Assembly: GCA_020631045.1 (NCBI GenBank)
Contig: JAHDHZ010000005.1
Location: forward strand, 1-39,730
Direction: 5' to 3'
Source of the DNA: Flavobacteriales bacterium
GTDB taxonomy: Bacteria; Bacteroidota; Bacteroidia; Flavobacteriales_G; JALEGO01
DNA length: 39,730 nt
In this document: positions 25,490 to 33,029 of the stretch, in pieces
Layout of the letters: every line of letters begins with the position of its first letter
Position numbering within the stretch: the first letter of the stretch is position 1
Notes under the pieces: model-generated
Database searches by the model: none
What the model saw: the letters and a program-made list of their open reading frames with translations, nothing else
What the model was told of the DNA's origin: nothing
Made by a program: the position numbers and the translations under genes

Positions 25490-27607
25490 CTACTCAACAA
25501 GATCTAATTCTTTGTAAATGTGTTCACATTCGCCAAATTCTTTGATCAGCAGTAGTACATATCGAACATCTACAGAAATGTTTCTGCAAATTTCAGGATT
25601 GAAATAAAAATCACTCATTGTACTTTGCCAGCTTCTGTCAAAATTGATGCCGATCAGTTCACCCTTGCTGTTGAGCACAGGACTACCTGAATTGCCACCT
25701 GTTGTGTGGTTTGAAGCAATAAAACAAGTTGGCGTTTCTTTGTTTTGGTTCATGATAAAGGCTTTGAACTCGTCAGTGAGTTCATAATCAGAGTGCTCAA
25801 GGTTTGATTGGTATTTTGTTTTTAAGGTCTCAGTCGTAGTTTGCCAGTGTTGAGTTTGGTTTTCATAATCGGTGTAAGGTTCTACATTGCCATAGGCCAA
25901 TCTGAGTGTTGAGTTGGCATCAGGGTAGAATTTCTCTTCAGGAAACAAATCAATTTGAGCTTGTAAATAAGCACTGTTCATAGACTGAGCAAGTGATTTG
26001 TTGCGGCGTAAGTTTTGATAGAGAAGGGGGTGGTTTTGATAAAAAGCCTGAATAAATTTAAAGAAAGGTTCATGTGTTGTTTTTTCAATCAAATCATCGA
26101 TAGATAAGCGCGCTAGTTTTTTATTTGTAATAGAATCTAAACTAGGCGATTGCATGATTGAAGTGTAGAGTTTCTCAATACTTTCATGTTGTTTTACAAA
26201 GTTTTTAAATGGTTTGTTGACAGCATTCTCTTTTGCATCCATATAAAGTTCAACAATTGATACAAAAGCCTCTTTTTCAAGATTTTGATTCACTTTTTCA
26301 GAGAATAAATGACGCTGTATTTTTTTGATGGATTCAAGGGCATTTTCTCTTTTTTGATCGCTGGTATCACTGAGCATCTTTTGCCAGTCTTTATAAAATG
26401 AAGCGTTTAACAAACGAATCATGGATCTAACCTCATAAGCAGATACGTTTTCTAAGGCGTATTCAGTGTTTTGTTTTGTAAGTACTTCAAGAGAGTCTAA
26501 CACTTCTGCTACGTTGGCTTTCTCAGCAGGCAAGTCTCTTTGCTTGCAATCTTGTTCTCTGTTGAGTTTCATTTCATAAGCATTGACTTGTTTTAGTCCC
26601 ATTTGTTGGCCCTTCATTTTCTTGTAATAGTTAGCCACTCTATTGTATTTAGAGGTATAGTTTAACACATCTTTTTTTGAGTTTTGCATGTGTTTTTTAA
26701 GAATATTTAAATAAGCTTCTCTATAAGTAATTCTCAAAGGATTAACCTGGTTGATGCGTTGGTTAAGTTCATATGATGAAACATACTGACTGGTTCTCCC
26801 TGGAAAGCCATAGACCATGGTTAAATCATTTTGAGAGACTCCTTTTGTTGAAATTTTAAAGTGTTTTTCAGCCTCGTAAGGAACATTCTTTTCACTGTAT
26901 TGTGCAGGATAATTATTGCTGTCAGCGTAGATTCTAAATACAGCAAAATCTCCTGTATGTCTTGGCCACATCCAATTGTCACTTTCTTTACCAAATTCAC
27001 CTACACATCTGGGTGGAGCACCTACCAATCGAACATCTTTAAATGTTTTTATTGAAATGGCATAAAACCTATTTGTGCCGTAAAACGGAACAACATGAGT
27101 TTCAGTAAAAGGCATTTTTCGAATGGCTCCCAGCATATTTTTAACGTTCACACTTGCAATAGAATCTTTTATATGTAAAGGCATTTCAGAATTTGTACCT
27201 TTTAAGATTTTATCAGTGCATTCTTCAATGGTCTCAACAATTGAAACCTGAAGACCTTGATTGATTTTTTCTTCTTTTAAGCTGTGTGCCCAAAATCCAT
27301 TGTCAAGCAAATTGTTTTCTAGTGAGCTGTGTTTAACCACGTATGAATACCCACAATGATAATTAGTAAACAGCAAGCCATTTTTTGAAACTACTTCTCC
27401 TGTACATCCACCCCCAAATAATACAACGGCATCTTTTAAGCTCACTTGATCATTTGAAAAAAGTGTGCTATAATTTATCTCAAGCCCTTTTAATTTCAAT
27501 AATGATGAATCTACTTGGGATGGAATCCACATGCCTTTTTCGGCAAGGTATTCTTGGCTCAGCAAACAAAAAGTTGAAAGAATTAAAAGGTTTTTTAACA
27601 AGCTCAT
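25490..27607 (-). CDS. S46 dipeptidyl peptidase, DPP11-like
   Basis: A 705-residue secreted or periplasmic serine peptidase that removes dipeptides from peptide N-termini. A signal peptide covers residues 1-22. The triad is visible: His84 (FTNYHCGY), Asp220 (WPRHTGDFAVF) and Ser640 (GGNSGSPV). NFDRSW places Arg658 exactly 18 residues after the nucleophile; in P. gingivalis DPP11 the same step (Ser655 to Arg673) gives Asp/Glu specificity, whereas DPP7 has Gly there. I therefore infer cleavage after acidic P1 residues. The gene is divergent from the T9SS type-B protein, with its own -7 box. It fits a peptide-scavenging lifestyle. Confidence 0.93.
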   Translation of the reverse strand: MSLLKNLLILSTFCLLSQEYLAEKGMWIPSQVDSSLLKLKGLEINYSTLFSNDQVSLKDAVVLFGGGCTGEVVSKNGLLFTNYHCGYSYVVKHSSLENNLLDNGFWAHSLKEEKINQGLQVSIVETIEECTDKILKGTNSEMPLHIKDSIASVNVKNMLGAIRKMPFTETHVVPFYGTNRFYAISIKTFKDVRLVGAPPRCVGEFGKESDNWMWPRHTGDFAVFRIYADSNNYPAQYSEKNVPYEAEKHFKISTKGVSQNDLTMVYGFPGRTSQYVSSYELNQRINQVNPLRITYREAYLNILKKHMQNSKKDVLNYTSKYNRVANYYKKMKGQQMGLKQVNAYEMKLNREQDCKQRDLPAEKANVAEVLDSLEVLTKQNTEYALENVSAYEVRSMIRLLNASFYKDWQKMLSDTSDQKRENALESIKKIQRHLFSEKVNQNLEKEAFVSIVELYMDAKENAVNKPFKNFVKQHESIEKLYTSIMQSPSLDSITNKKLARLSIDDLIEKTTHEPFFKFIQAFYQNHPLLYQNLRRNKSLAQSMNSAYLQAQIDLFPEEKFYPDANSTLRLAYGNVEPYTDYENQTQHWQTTTETLKTKYQSNLEHSDYELTDEFKAFIMNQNKETPTCFIASNHTTGGNSGSPVLNSKGELIGINFDRSWQSTMSDFYFNPEICRNISVDVRYVLLLIKEFGECEHIYKELDLVE

Positions 27608-27621
27608 TGTGAATTTTTTAG

Positions 27622-27629
27622 CAAAAATA
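27622..27629 (-). promoter_or_regulatory. -7 promoter box of the S46 peptidase gene
   Basis: On the reverse strand it reads TATTTTTG, an exact consensus match, 14 bases before the ATG at 27607. The sequence is A/T-rich, so the match is less specific. Confidence 0.4.
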
Positions 27630-27686
27630 AATAAAATAAAACCAGTTTTTGTTGCATATTGTTAACATAAGCTTAACAAAGCGCTC

Positions 27687-27717
27687 TTGACTTGTCTAAC
27701 CTCACATATTAACTTCG
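27687..27717 (+). promoter_or_regulatory. Promoter of the T9SS type-B protein
   Basis: TTG (27687-27689), 20 bases, then TAACTTCG (27710-27717), one base off consensus. The GTG start follows after eight bases. A perfect dyad ACTTCGC/GCGAAGT (27712-27718, 27721-27727) overlaps the -7 box and start codon. Confidence 0.5.
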
Positions 27718-27725
27718 CACGCGAA

Positions 27726-30137
27726 GTGCTTAGAGTTCTGGTCATAGTTTTCTTCTTCTTGACGAGCCAAATTATCGGTGCTCAGAATGCTTATTTGGCT
27801 ATTAACGAAATTTCTCAAGGTCAAGGTTTCGAAGAATACATTGAATTTGTTGTAGTTGGCACACCATTGTGTGGGCAGAATAATTGCAAAGATCTTAGAG
27901 GGATTATTGTAGATGACAACAATGGAAATTATGCTTCAGGTAGTGGTACAGGCATTGCCAAAGGAGCCATTCGTTTTGCAAATGATGCATTTTGGTCTTG
28001 TGTGCCGTTCGGAACCATTATAGTGCTTTACAACGATGCAGAACAAAACCCTGCGGTTTCTGGCCCTGATTTTGATGCTAGTGACTTCACTCTTTCAATT
28101 CCTGTAAGCTCTTCTTATCTTGAGGGGCATCAAGACCTGCCGAGCGCAAGTAGCAGTAATTACGCTTCAGTTGGGTGGATGGCTGGTCAAGCGATGTGGT
28201 CTTTTATTGGAATGAGTAATTCAAACGATTCGTTTCAAGTGATTGAAAATGGTCAAGTAACCAGTTCGGTAAGTTGGGGCAATAATTCAGGTCAAATTAA
28301 TTTTGTAAACGGAGCTTCTGGAGCCGTATTTAGTCAAACTTCAAATGATCCTTCTCTTAGCACTTCTTGGCAAGAAGGAACAGTTGGTAACAATGAGTCT
28401 GCAGGGAGTGCAAATTCTCAAGCTAATCAAGATTGGATTGAACAAATGAAAGCACAGGTGGGGCAAATTCAAGTTGACCTATTGATTCAACCTACTTGTG
28501 CAAATACATGTGATGGACAAATTGATGTTTTTGCTTCTGGAGGAGCTTCACCTTATGTCTTTTCATGGCAAACTGGTCAAAATTCTGATCAGATATCAGG
28601 CTTGTGTGTGGGTACTTATCAGTTGAAAGTGATTGATGCTTTGGGTTGTGAGCTTGATACTCAAATTGTTTTATCAGCCTCTTTTCAACAAAATATTCAA
28701 ATGAGTGTACAAGATGTTTCTTGTCAGGGCGGTGACGGTCAGATATGCATTGATAATTATGCTACTTATACAGGCGCATTTCAATGGCAATTGAACCAAA
28801 GTAATAGTTCGTGTTTGACGGGGCTTTCTGCAGGCAACTACACACTTGAGTATACTGATGATCAAGGTTGTGAGCAGTTGTATGACATTCCTGTACAAGC
28901 ACCTCAAAGCATGCAAATCAACTCAAATGTTACAGGCCAAACGCTTTGTGCAAATCAATGTGATGCAATCATTGATATGAGCGCGTCTTCATCAAATTTG
29001 ACTTTTCAATGGTCTGATGGTGCACAAGGATCTTTAAGAGATCAGCTATGCACCGGAACCTACCAGGTAACCGTTCAAGATGATATGGGCTGTACTTATA
29101 CAGAGTCTTTTGTGATTCAACAAGCCCCAGAGCCAACGATTGATTTTTTGAAGCAGGGGTCAGATTGCAATGCAGCTCAAGGAGAGATTTGTATCGATCA
29201 GCCCAATGCATTGCATCAATATCAATGGAATACAGGTGAAACATCAGCCTGTATTTCTGCATTAAATCAAGGGCAATATGATCTTACTTTGACAGATGCA
29301 TATGGATGTACTCATAATTTTAAACAAGAGGTAGAGTTGTTAGGAGCTCCTTCCCAAACCTTCTCATATAGTTCAGACCAAGGCTGTGCACCACATACCT
29401 TTCAAATTATTTCTTCAAATCCTACCAATCCACTAAATGTTGTTTGGGCGCTATCAAATGAGATGCAAGAAAATGCTGATGCTTCAATTACAATACACAC
29501 ACCAGGCACCTATCAGCTCAATGGTCAGATTACTGAAAATGGATGCATTTATAATCATCAAATTCAAGAAATCATTCAGGTAAGCGCATCTCCTTCAATT
29601 GATTTTTTCACTCAGCCTCAGTTGACAAATCCTCTAGATCACGAGCTCATTACAAGTCCTTTAGATGACATGCAACTCTCTTCAGCATTGTTGCTCATAA
29701 ATGGAGAGCCTGCAGATTTTTCTTTTCAAGATCCCATTGTTTCATTTGATGAGCAAGGCACTTACACCTTGTGTCTACAAACAGAGAATGATCAAGGTTG
29801 CTTGTCTGAATCATGTGATCGTGTTTTTGTTGATAAAGCAAAGTTTCAACACTATTTGCCCAATGCATTTTCACCCAACCAAGATGATTTTAAGTACAAT
29901 GAGTATTTTGAGCCTGTTTTCAATATAGCCCCAGAATTTAAAAGGTATTCGTTTGTGATTCTTGATCGTTGGGGCAATCGAATGTTTGAGTCAAATGATG
30001 CCAATCAAACATCTTGGGATGGGACTTATCAAGGAAATCAAGTTGCTGCTGGAGTTTACTTATGGCAGTTAGATTATTTTGAAAGCCAATCTAAATCAGC
30101 TAGTTCAACATCAGGAAAAGTTTTGGTCATTCGCTAA
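27726..30137 (+). CDS. Secreted multidomain protein with T9SS type-B (CHU_C) sorting domain
   Basis: An 803-residue exported protein. GTG at 27726 is chosen because VLRVLVIVFFFLTSQIIGAQ is then the signal peptide; the longer frame from 27687 would start at the -33 box. Residues about 21-240 resemble a lamin-tail-like beta domain (AINEISQGQGFEEYIEFVVVG). Four degenerate SprB-like modules follow, each with YxFxWxTG and GxYxLxxxDxxGC, then a PKD-like region. The last about 95 residues (LPNAFSPNQDDF, FVILDRWGNRMFES, WDGTYQGNQVAAGVYLWQLDY) are the gliding-type CHU_C sorting domain. A surface adhesin or structural role is likely but not proven. Confidence 0.88.
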   Translation: MLRVLVIVFFFLTSQIIGAQNAYLAINEISQGQGFEEYIEFVVVGTPLCGQNNCKDLRGIIVDDNNGNYASGSGTGIAKGAIRFANDAFWSCVPFGTIIVLYNDAEQNPAVSGPDFDASDFTLSIPVSSSYLEGHQDLPSASSSNYASVGWMAGQAMWSFIGMSNSNDSFQVIENGQVTSSVSWGNNSGQINFVNGASGAVFSQTSNDPSLSTSWQEGTVGNNESAGSANSQANQDWIEQMKAQVGQIQVDLLIQPTCANTCDGQIDVFASGGASPYVFSWQTGQNSDQISGLCVGTYQLKVIDALGCELDTQIVLSASFQQNIQMSVQDVSCQGGDGQICIDNYATYTGAFQWQLNQSNSSCLTGLSAGNYTLEYTDDQGCEQLYDIPVQAPQSMQINSNVTGQTLCANQCDAIIDMSASSSNLTFQWSDGAQGSLRDQLCTGTYQVTVQDDMGCTYTESFVIQQAPEPTIDFLKQGSDCNAAQGEICIDQPNALHQYQWNTGETSACISALNQGQYDLTLTDAYGCTHNFKQEVELLGAPSQTFSYSSDQGCAPHTFQIISSNPTNPLNVVWALSNEMQENADASITIHTPGTYQLNGQITENGCIYNHQIQEIIQVSASPSIDFFTQPQLTNPLDHELITSPLDDMQLSSALLLINGEPADFSFQDPIVSFDEQGTYTLCLQTENDQGCLSESCDRVFVDKAKFQHYLPNAFSPNQDDFKYNEYFEPVFNIAPEFKRYSFVILDRWGNRMFESNDANQTSWDGTYQGNQVAAGVYLWQLDYFESQSKSASSTSGKVLVIR

Positions 30138-30161
30138 GGCTAGTTCTTAGAGCTGCAATTT

Positions 30162-30476
30162 TTAAAGAGCACTTTCAATGAGTAGCTCAATTTTATCTAA
30201 AAGAGTCTTTTCTTGCGTATGATCCACTTCGATATCTTGAACATTTTCTAGAGCCTTTTCAGAAACGCTTGTCTTTAACAATTCAACTTTAGTTTTGAGT
30301 AAGGTCATCGAAAGAATATCTTGAGCATCTTTTGAGTTTTGGTAGATTCCTTGTAAGTCTGAGATTTCTTTATTGATTAGTTTTGAGGCCTCTAAAACAA
30401 CTTGCTCTTCATCTTCACTTACTGTGATAGGGTAGACTCTTGATCCAATTTTGATTTGAATTTTTTTCTCACTCAT
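30162..30476 (-). CDS. zapA: Cell division protein ZapA
   Basis: A 104-residue protein that cross-links FtsZ filaments. The N-terminal globular part reads KKIQIKIGSRVYPITVSEDEE and VLEASKLINKEISDL, matching ZapA; the rest is a coiled coil (KDAQDILSMTLLKTKVELL). Its ATG overlaps the stop of the upstream coiled-coil gene by four bases (ATGA), so the two proteins are made together. Confidence 0.88.
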   Translation of the reverse strand: MSEKKIQIKIGSRVYPITVSEDEEQVVLEASKLINKEISDLQGIYQNSKDAQDILSMTLLKTKVELLKTSVSEKALENVQDIEVDHTQEKTLLDKIELLIESAL

Positions 30477-30733
30477 GATTCAATACTTTGAATTTGCTCA
30501 ATACATCCATCAATTTTTTCAACAAGTTGATCAATCAATTGCTCAATAGAATTGTTTTCTGAGAGATCTTCTTGTGGCTGAAGATCATCAAATAAAGAGG
30601 TTTGATTTTTAGGCTTCATACTTAAAGTATCAATTTTTGCTTTTAAAAACTGATTTTCTTCTTTGAGTTTGTGATTTACTTCTATAAGTTTTAAAACCTT
30701 TTTTTCAATATTTTCAATGCGTTTTATCAACAT
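30473..30733 (-). CDS. Small coiled-coil protein coupled to zapA
   Basis: An 86-residue, charged, helical protein: heptads run through IENIEKKVLKLIEVNHKLKE and onward to about residue 40, then a linker (QTSLFDDLQPQ) and a second short helix. I chose ATG 30733 rather than the longer 30775 start because a perfect promoter (TTG, 20 bases, TAACTTTG) lies inside the longer frame and ends six bases before 30733. The tight coupling to zapA suggests a divisome or ZapA-partner role, similar in logic to ZapB, but I see no sequence proof. Confidence 0.7.
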   Translation of the reverse strand: MLIKRIENIEKKVLKLIEVNHKLKEENQFLKAKIDTLSMKPKNQTSLFDDLQPQEDLSENNSIEQLIDQLVEKIDGCIEQIQSIES

Positions 30734-30739
30734 GATACT

Positions 30740-30770
30740 CAAAGTTAAAAGAGGTAAATTACTATTCCAA
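30740..30770 (-). promoter_or_regulatory. Promoter of the coiled-coil protein and zapA
   Basis: Read on the reverse strand: TTG (30770-30768), 20 bases, TAACTTTG (30747-30740). It is followed after six bases by ATG, predicting a leaderless or nearly leaderless message. Confidence 0.6.
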
Positions 30771-30774
30771 GCCA

Positions 30775-30806
30775 TTGTTGATATCTAGAAAAAAATCATA
30801 AATTGC
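30775..30806 (+). promoter_or_regulatory. Promoter of the YbhN-like membrane protein gene
   Basis: TTG (30775-30777), 21 bases, TAAATTGC (30799-30806), then seven bases to a TTG start codon. Its -33 element is four bases from that of the divergent promoter. Confidence 0.4.
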
Positions 30807-30813
30807 AACTAGT

Positions 30814-31881
30814 TTGAGTAGAACAAAAAATATCAATCCGATTCGTATTTTACTTGATCCTAGAAAGTATGTTCTCATCTCGGCAATCACTCTAGCAATT
30901 GTAGGCTATATCATATTCAATGAAATTGACTTTGATGCTCTTAATAATTTAGATTTTGGTCAGAACTTTTTCTTTTTCTTGGCTTTGGCTGCATTTTGTG
31001 TAGTTATTAGGGTTGGGGCTTATGTTTATCGTATACATGTATTGACCGATAAGCAATTTAAGATCAAGCACCTCATTCAGGTCATTGTTATGTGGGAGTT
31101 CACTTCTGCCATTACTCCTTCAGCTGTAGGAGGAGCGCCAGTAGCCATTTACTACCTTTCAAAAGAAGGTCTCTCTGCAGGAAAAAGCACTTCTATTGTA
31201 ATGCTTACAGCTTTGATGGATCAGCTCTTTTTCATCATTATGACTACAATTTGCTATTTTACAGTCTCAGAAATGTTTCCTGATAACATAGAATTAGCCT
31301 ATTTGTCAGAAGGTATTAAAGTTATTTTTTTTACAAGTTTTTATCTTATTATTTTTTACGCCTCAATTATTTCATATGGTATTTTAGTAAAACCTAATGG
31401 ATTGAAAAATATGTTGTTGTTTGTTTTTAAACTGCCTTTATTGCGTAAGTTTCAAAGCAATATTTTAAAAGTGACTGATGATATTTTGATGGCTTCTCAA
31501 GAGCTTAAGCAACGCCCCTTATCGTATTGGCTGAAGGGGCTTATAGCAACCTTTATTGCTTGGAGTTCACGATTTATTTTGGTTAATTTTTTAATTCTTT
31601 CAATTGCAGGTCTTTCTGAACACTTTTTAGTTTATGCTAGGCAGCTGGTGATGTGGGTGGTCATGTTGATTAGCCCAACACCTGGCAGTAGTGGAGTAGC
31701 AGAGCTGGCTTTTAATGTTTATTTAAAAGAGTTTATTCCTCAAGGAGTGAGCGGAGCGATGGCACTTTTATGGAGAATATTAAGTTACTATGTTTACATT
31801 ATTGTAGGATTTATTGTTTTGCCAAGATGGTTGAAAAGAATTTTTGTGAAACGTAAGCTCATTAAGTTTAAATCAATATAA
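30814..31881 (+). CDS. YbhN/AglD-type (UPF0104) integral membrane protein
   Basis: A 355-residue polytopic membrane protein of the lysylphosphatidylglycerol-synthase membrane-domain / flippase-like superfamily. About eight hydrophobic segments are present. Superfamily marks are TSAITPSAVGGAPVAIYYL in the first half and SPTPGSSGVAELAF near the C-terminus. No aminoacyl-transferase domain is attached, so it is unlikely to make lysyl-lipid; lipid or lipid-linked sugar movement is the usual guess. TTG at 30814 is the only start in a sensible place. Next gene begins eight bases downstream. Confidence 0.85.
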   Translation: MSRTKNINPIRILLDPRKYVLISAITLAIVGYIIFNEIDFDALNNLDFGQNFFFFLALAAFCVVIRVGAYVYRIHVLTDKQFKIKHLIQVIVMWEFTSAITPSAVGGAPVAIYYLSKEGLSAGKSTSIVMLTALMDQLFFIIMTTICYFTVSEMFPDNIELAYLSEGIKVIFFTSFYLIIFYASIISYGILVKPNGLKNMLLFVFKLPLLRKFQSNILKVTDDILMASQELKQRPLSYWLKGLIATFIAWSSRFILVNFLILSIAGLSEHFLVYARQLVMWVVMLISPTPGSSGVAELAFNVYLKEFIPQGVSGAMALLWRILSYYVYIIVGFIVLPRWLKRIFVKRKLIKFKSI

Positions 31882-31889
31882 TTGTGATT

Positions 31890-33029
31890 ATGAATTTTGA
31901 TACTAAAGTAATTCACGCAGGTTTGCATCCAGATCCTCACACTGGGGCCATTATGACACCTATTTATCAAACCAGCACCTACGCTCAAAGCTCGCCAGGA
32001 AAACATAAAGGATTTGAGTATTCAAGAACACAGAATCCAACTCGAAAAGCATTAGAAGATAATTTAGCGCATTTAGAGTCTGCAAACTATGCCCTATGTT
32101 TTTCTTCAGGAATGGCAGCGATTGATTGTATCGTTAAATTGCTTAAGCCAGGCGATGAAATCATTTCTTCGTCAGATGTGTATGGAGGAACCTTTCGTTT
32201 ATTTACCAAAGTCTATGAAAATTATGGTATAGACTCAACATTTATTGATTTACAAGATGCTACTAGTTTAGAAAAATCTCTTTCAACTAAAACCAAAATG
32301 ATTTGGGTTGAAACACCCTCAAATCCTTTGTTACAAGTAATTGATATTCAGAAAATTGCTCAAATATGTAAAGAAAAAAATATCTTGTTGGTTGTTGACA
32401 ATACCTTTGCAACTCCTTGTGCTCAGAACCCCATCTTAATCGGAGCAGACATAGTAGTGCACTCAGCTACAAAATATTTAGCAGGCCATTCAGATGTTGT
32501 TTTAGGGGCTCTCATGCTTAACGATGAAAAACTATATGAACAATTGGCCTTTTATCAAAATTCTTGTGGAGCGACACCTGGCCCGATGGATTCATTTTTG
32601 ACTTTAAGAGGAATCAAGACCCTTCATTTAAGAGTGCAGCGACATAGTGAAAATGCGCAAAAAGTTGCCGAGTTTTTATTGAAACAAGACAAGGTTAAAA
32701 ATGTCTATTATCCAGGATTACAAATCCACCAGGGTCATGAAATTGCCCAAAAACAGATGAAATATTTTGGAGGGATGCTTTCTTTTGATTTAAAGGAAGA
32801 TACTCCTCAGCAAGCCTTTAAAATAGTTGAACGCTTTAAGTTGTTTACATTGGCTGAGTCTTTGGGTGGAGTTGAATCTCTTTCAGGTCATCCTTCAACA
32901 ATGACACATGCTTCAATTCCAAGAGAAGAGCGCTTAAAAACAGGAGTAACCGATTCTTTGATTCGTTTAAGTGTAGGCGTAGAACACATTGATGATTTGA
33001 TCAAAGATCTCACTCAAGCACTAAGGTAA
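31890..33029 (+). CDS. Trans-sulfuration PLP enzyme (cystathionine gamma-synthase-like)
   Basis: A 379-residue fold-type I PLP enzyme. Family marks: YSRTQNPTRKALEDNLAHLE, CFSSGMAAID, ETPSNPLLQVIDI, VVDNTFATP, and SATKYLAGHSDVV with Lys195 as the PLP lysine; the C-terminus reads SLGGVESLSGHPSTMTHASI and RLSVGVEHIDDLI. It joins an activated homoserine and cysteine, or splits cystathionine; the sequence does not separate gamma-synthase from gamma-lyase. ATG at 31890 is preferred over the GTG six bases earlier. It follows the YbhN-like gene closely and overlaps the convergent gene by nine bases. Confidence 0.92.
   Translation: MNFDTKVIHAGLHPDPHTGAIMTPIYQTSTYAQSSPGKHKGFEYSRTQNPTRKALEDNLAHLESANYALCFSSGMAAIDCIVKLLKPGDEIISSSDVYGGTFRLFTKVYENYGIDSTFIDLQDATSLEKSLSTKTKMIWVETPSNPLLQVIDIQKIAQICKEKNILLVVDNTFATPCAQNPILIGADIVVHSATKYLAGHSDVVLGALMLNDEKLYEQLAFYQNSCGATPGPMDSFLTLRGIKTLHLRVQRHSENAQKVAEFLLKQDKVKNVYYPGLQIHQGHEIAQKQMKYFGGMLSFDLKEDTPQQAFKIVERFKLFTLAESLGGVESLSGHPSTMTHASIPREERLKTGVTDSLIRLSVGVEHIDDLIKDLTQALR

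Noticed and set aside
27687-27725. Longer N-terminus for the T9SS type-B protein
   Set aside because: It would start with TTG at the -33 element, and the added residues break up a signal peptide that is clean from the GTG at 27726.
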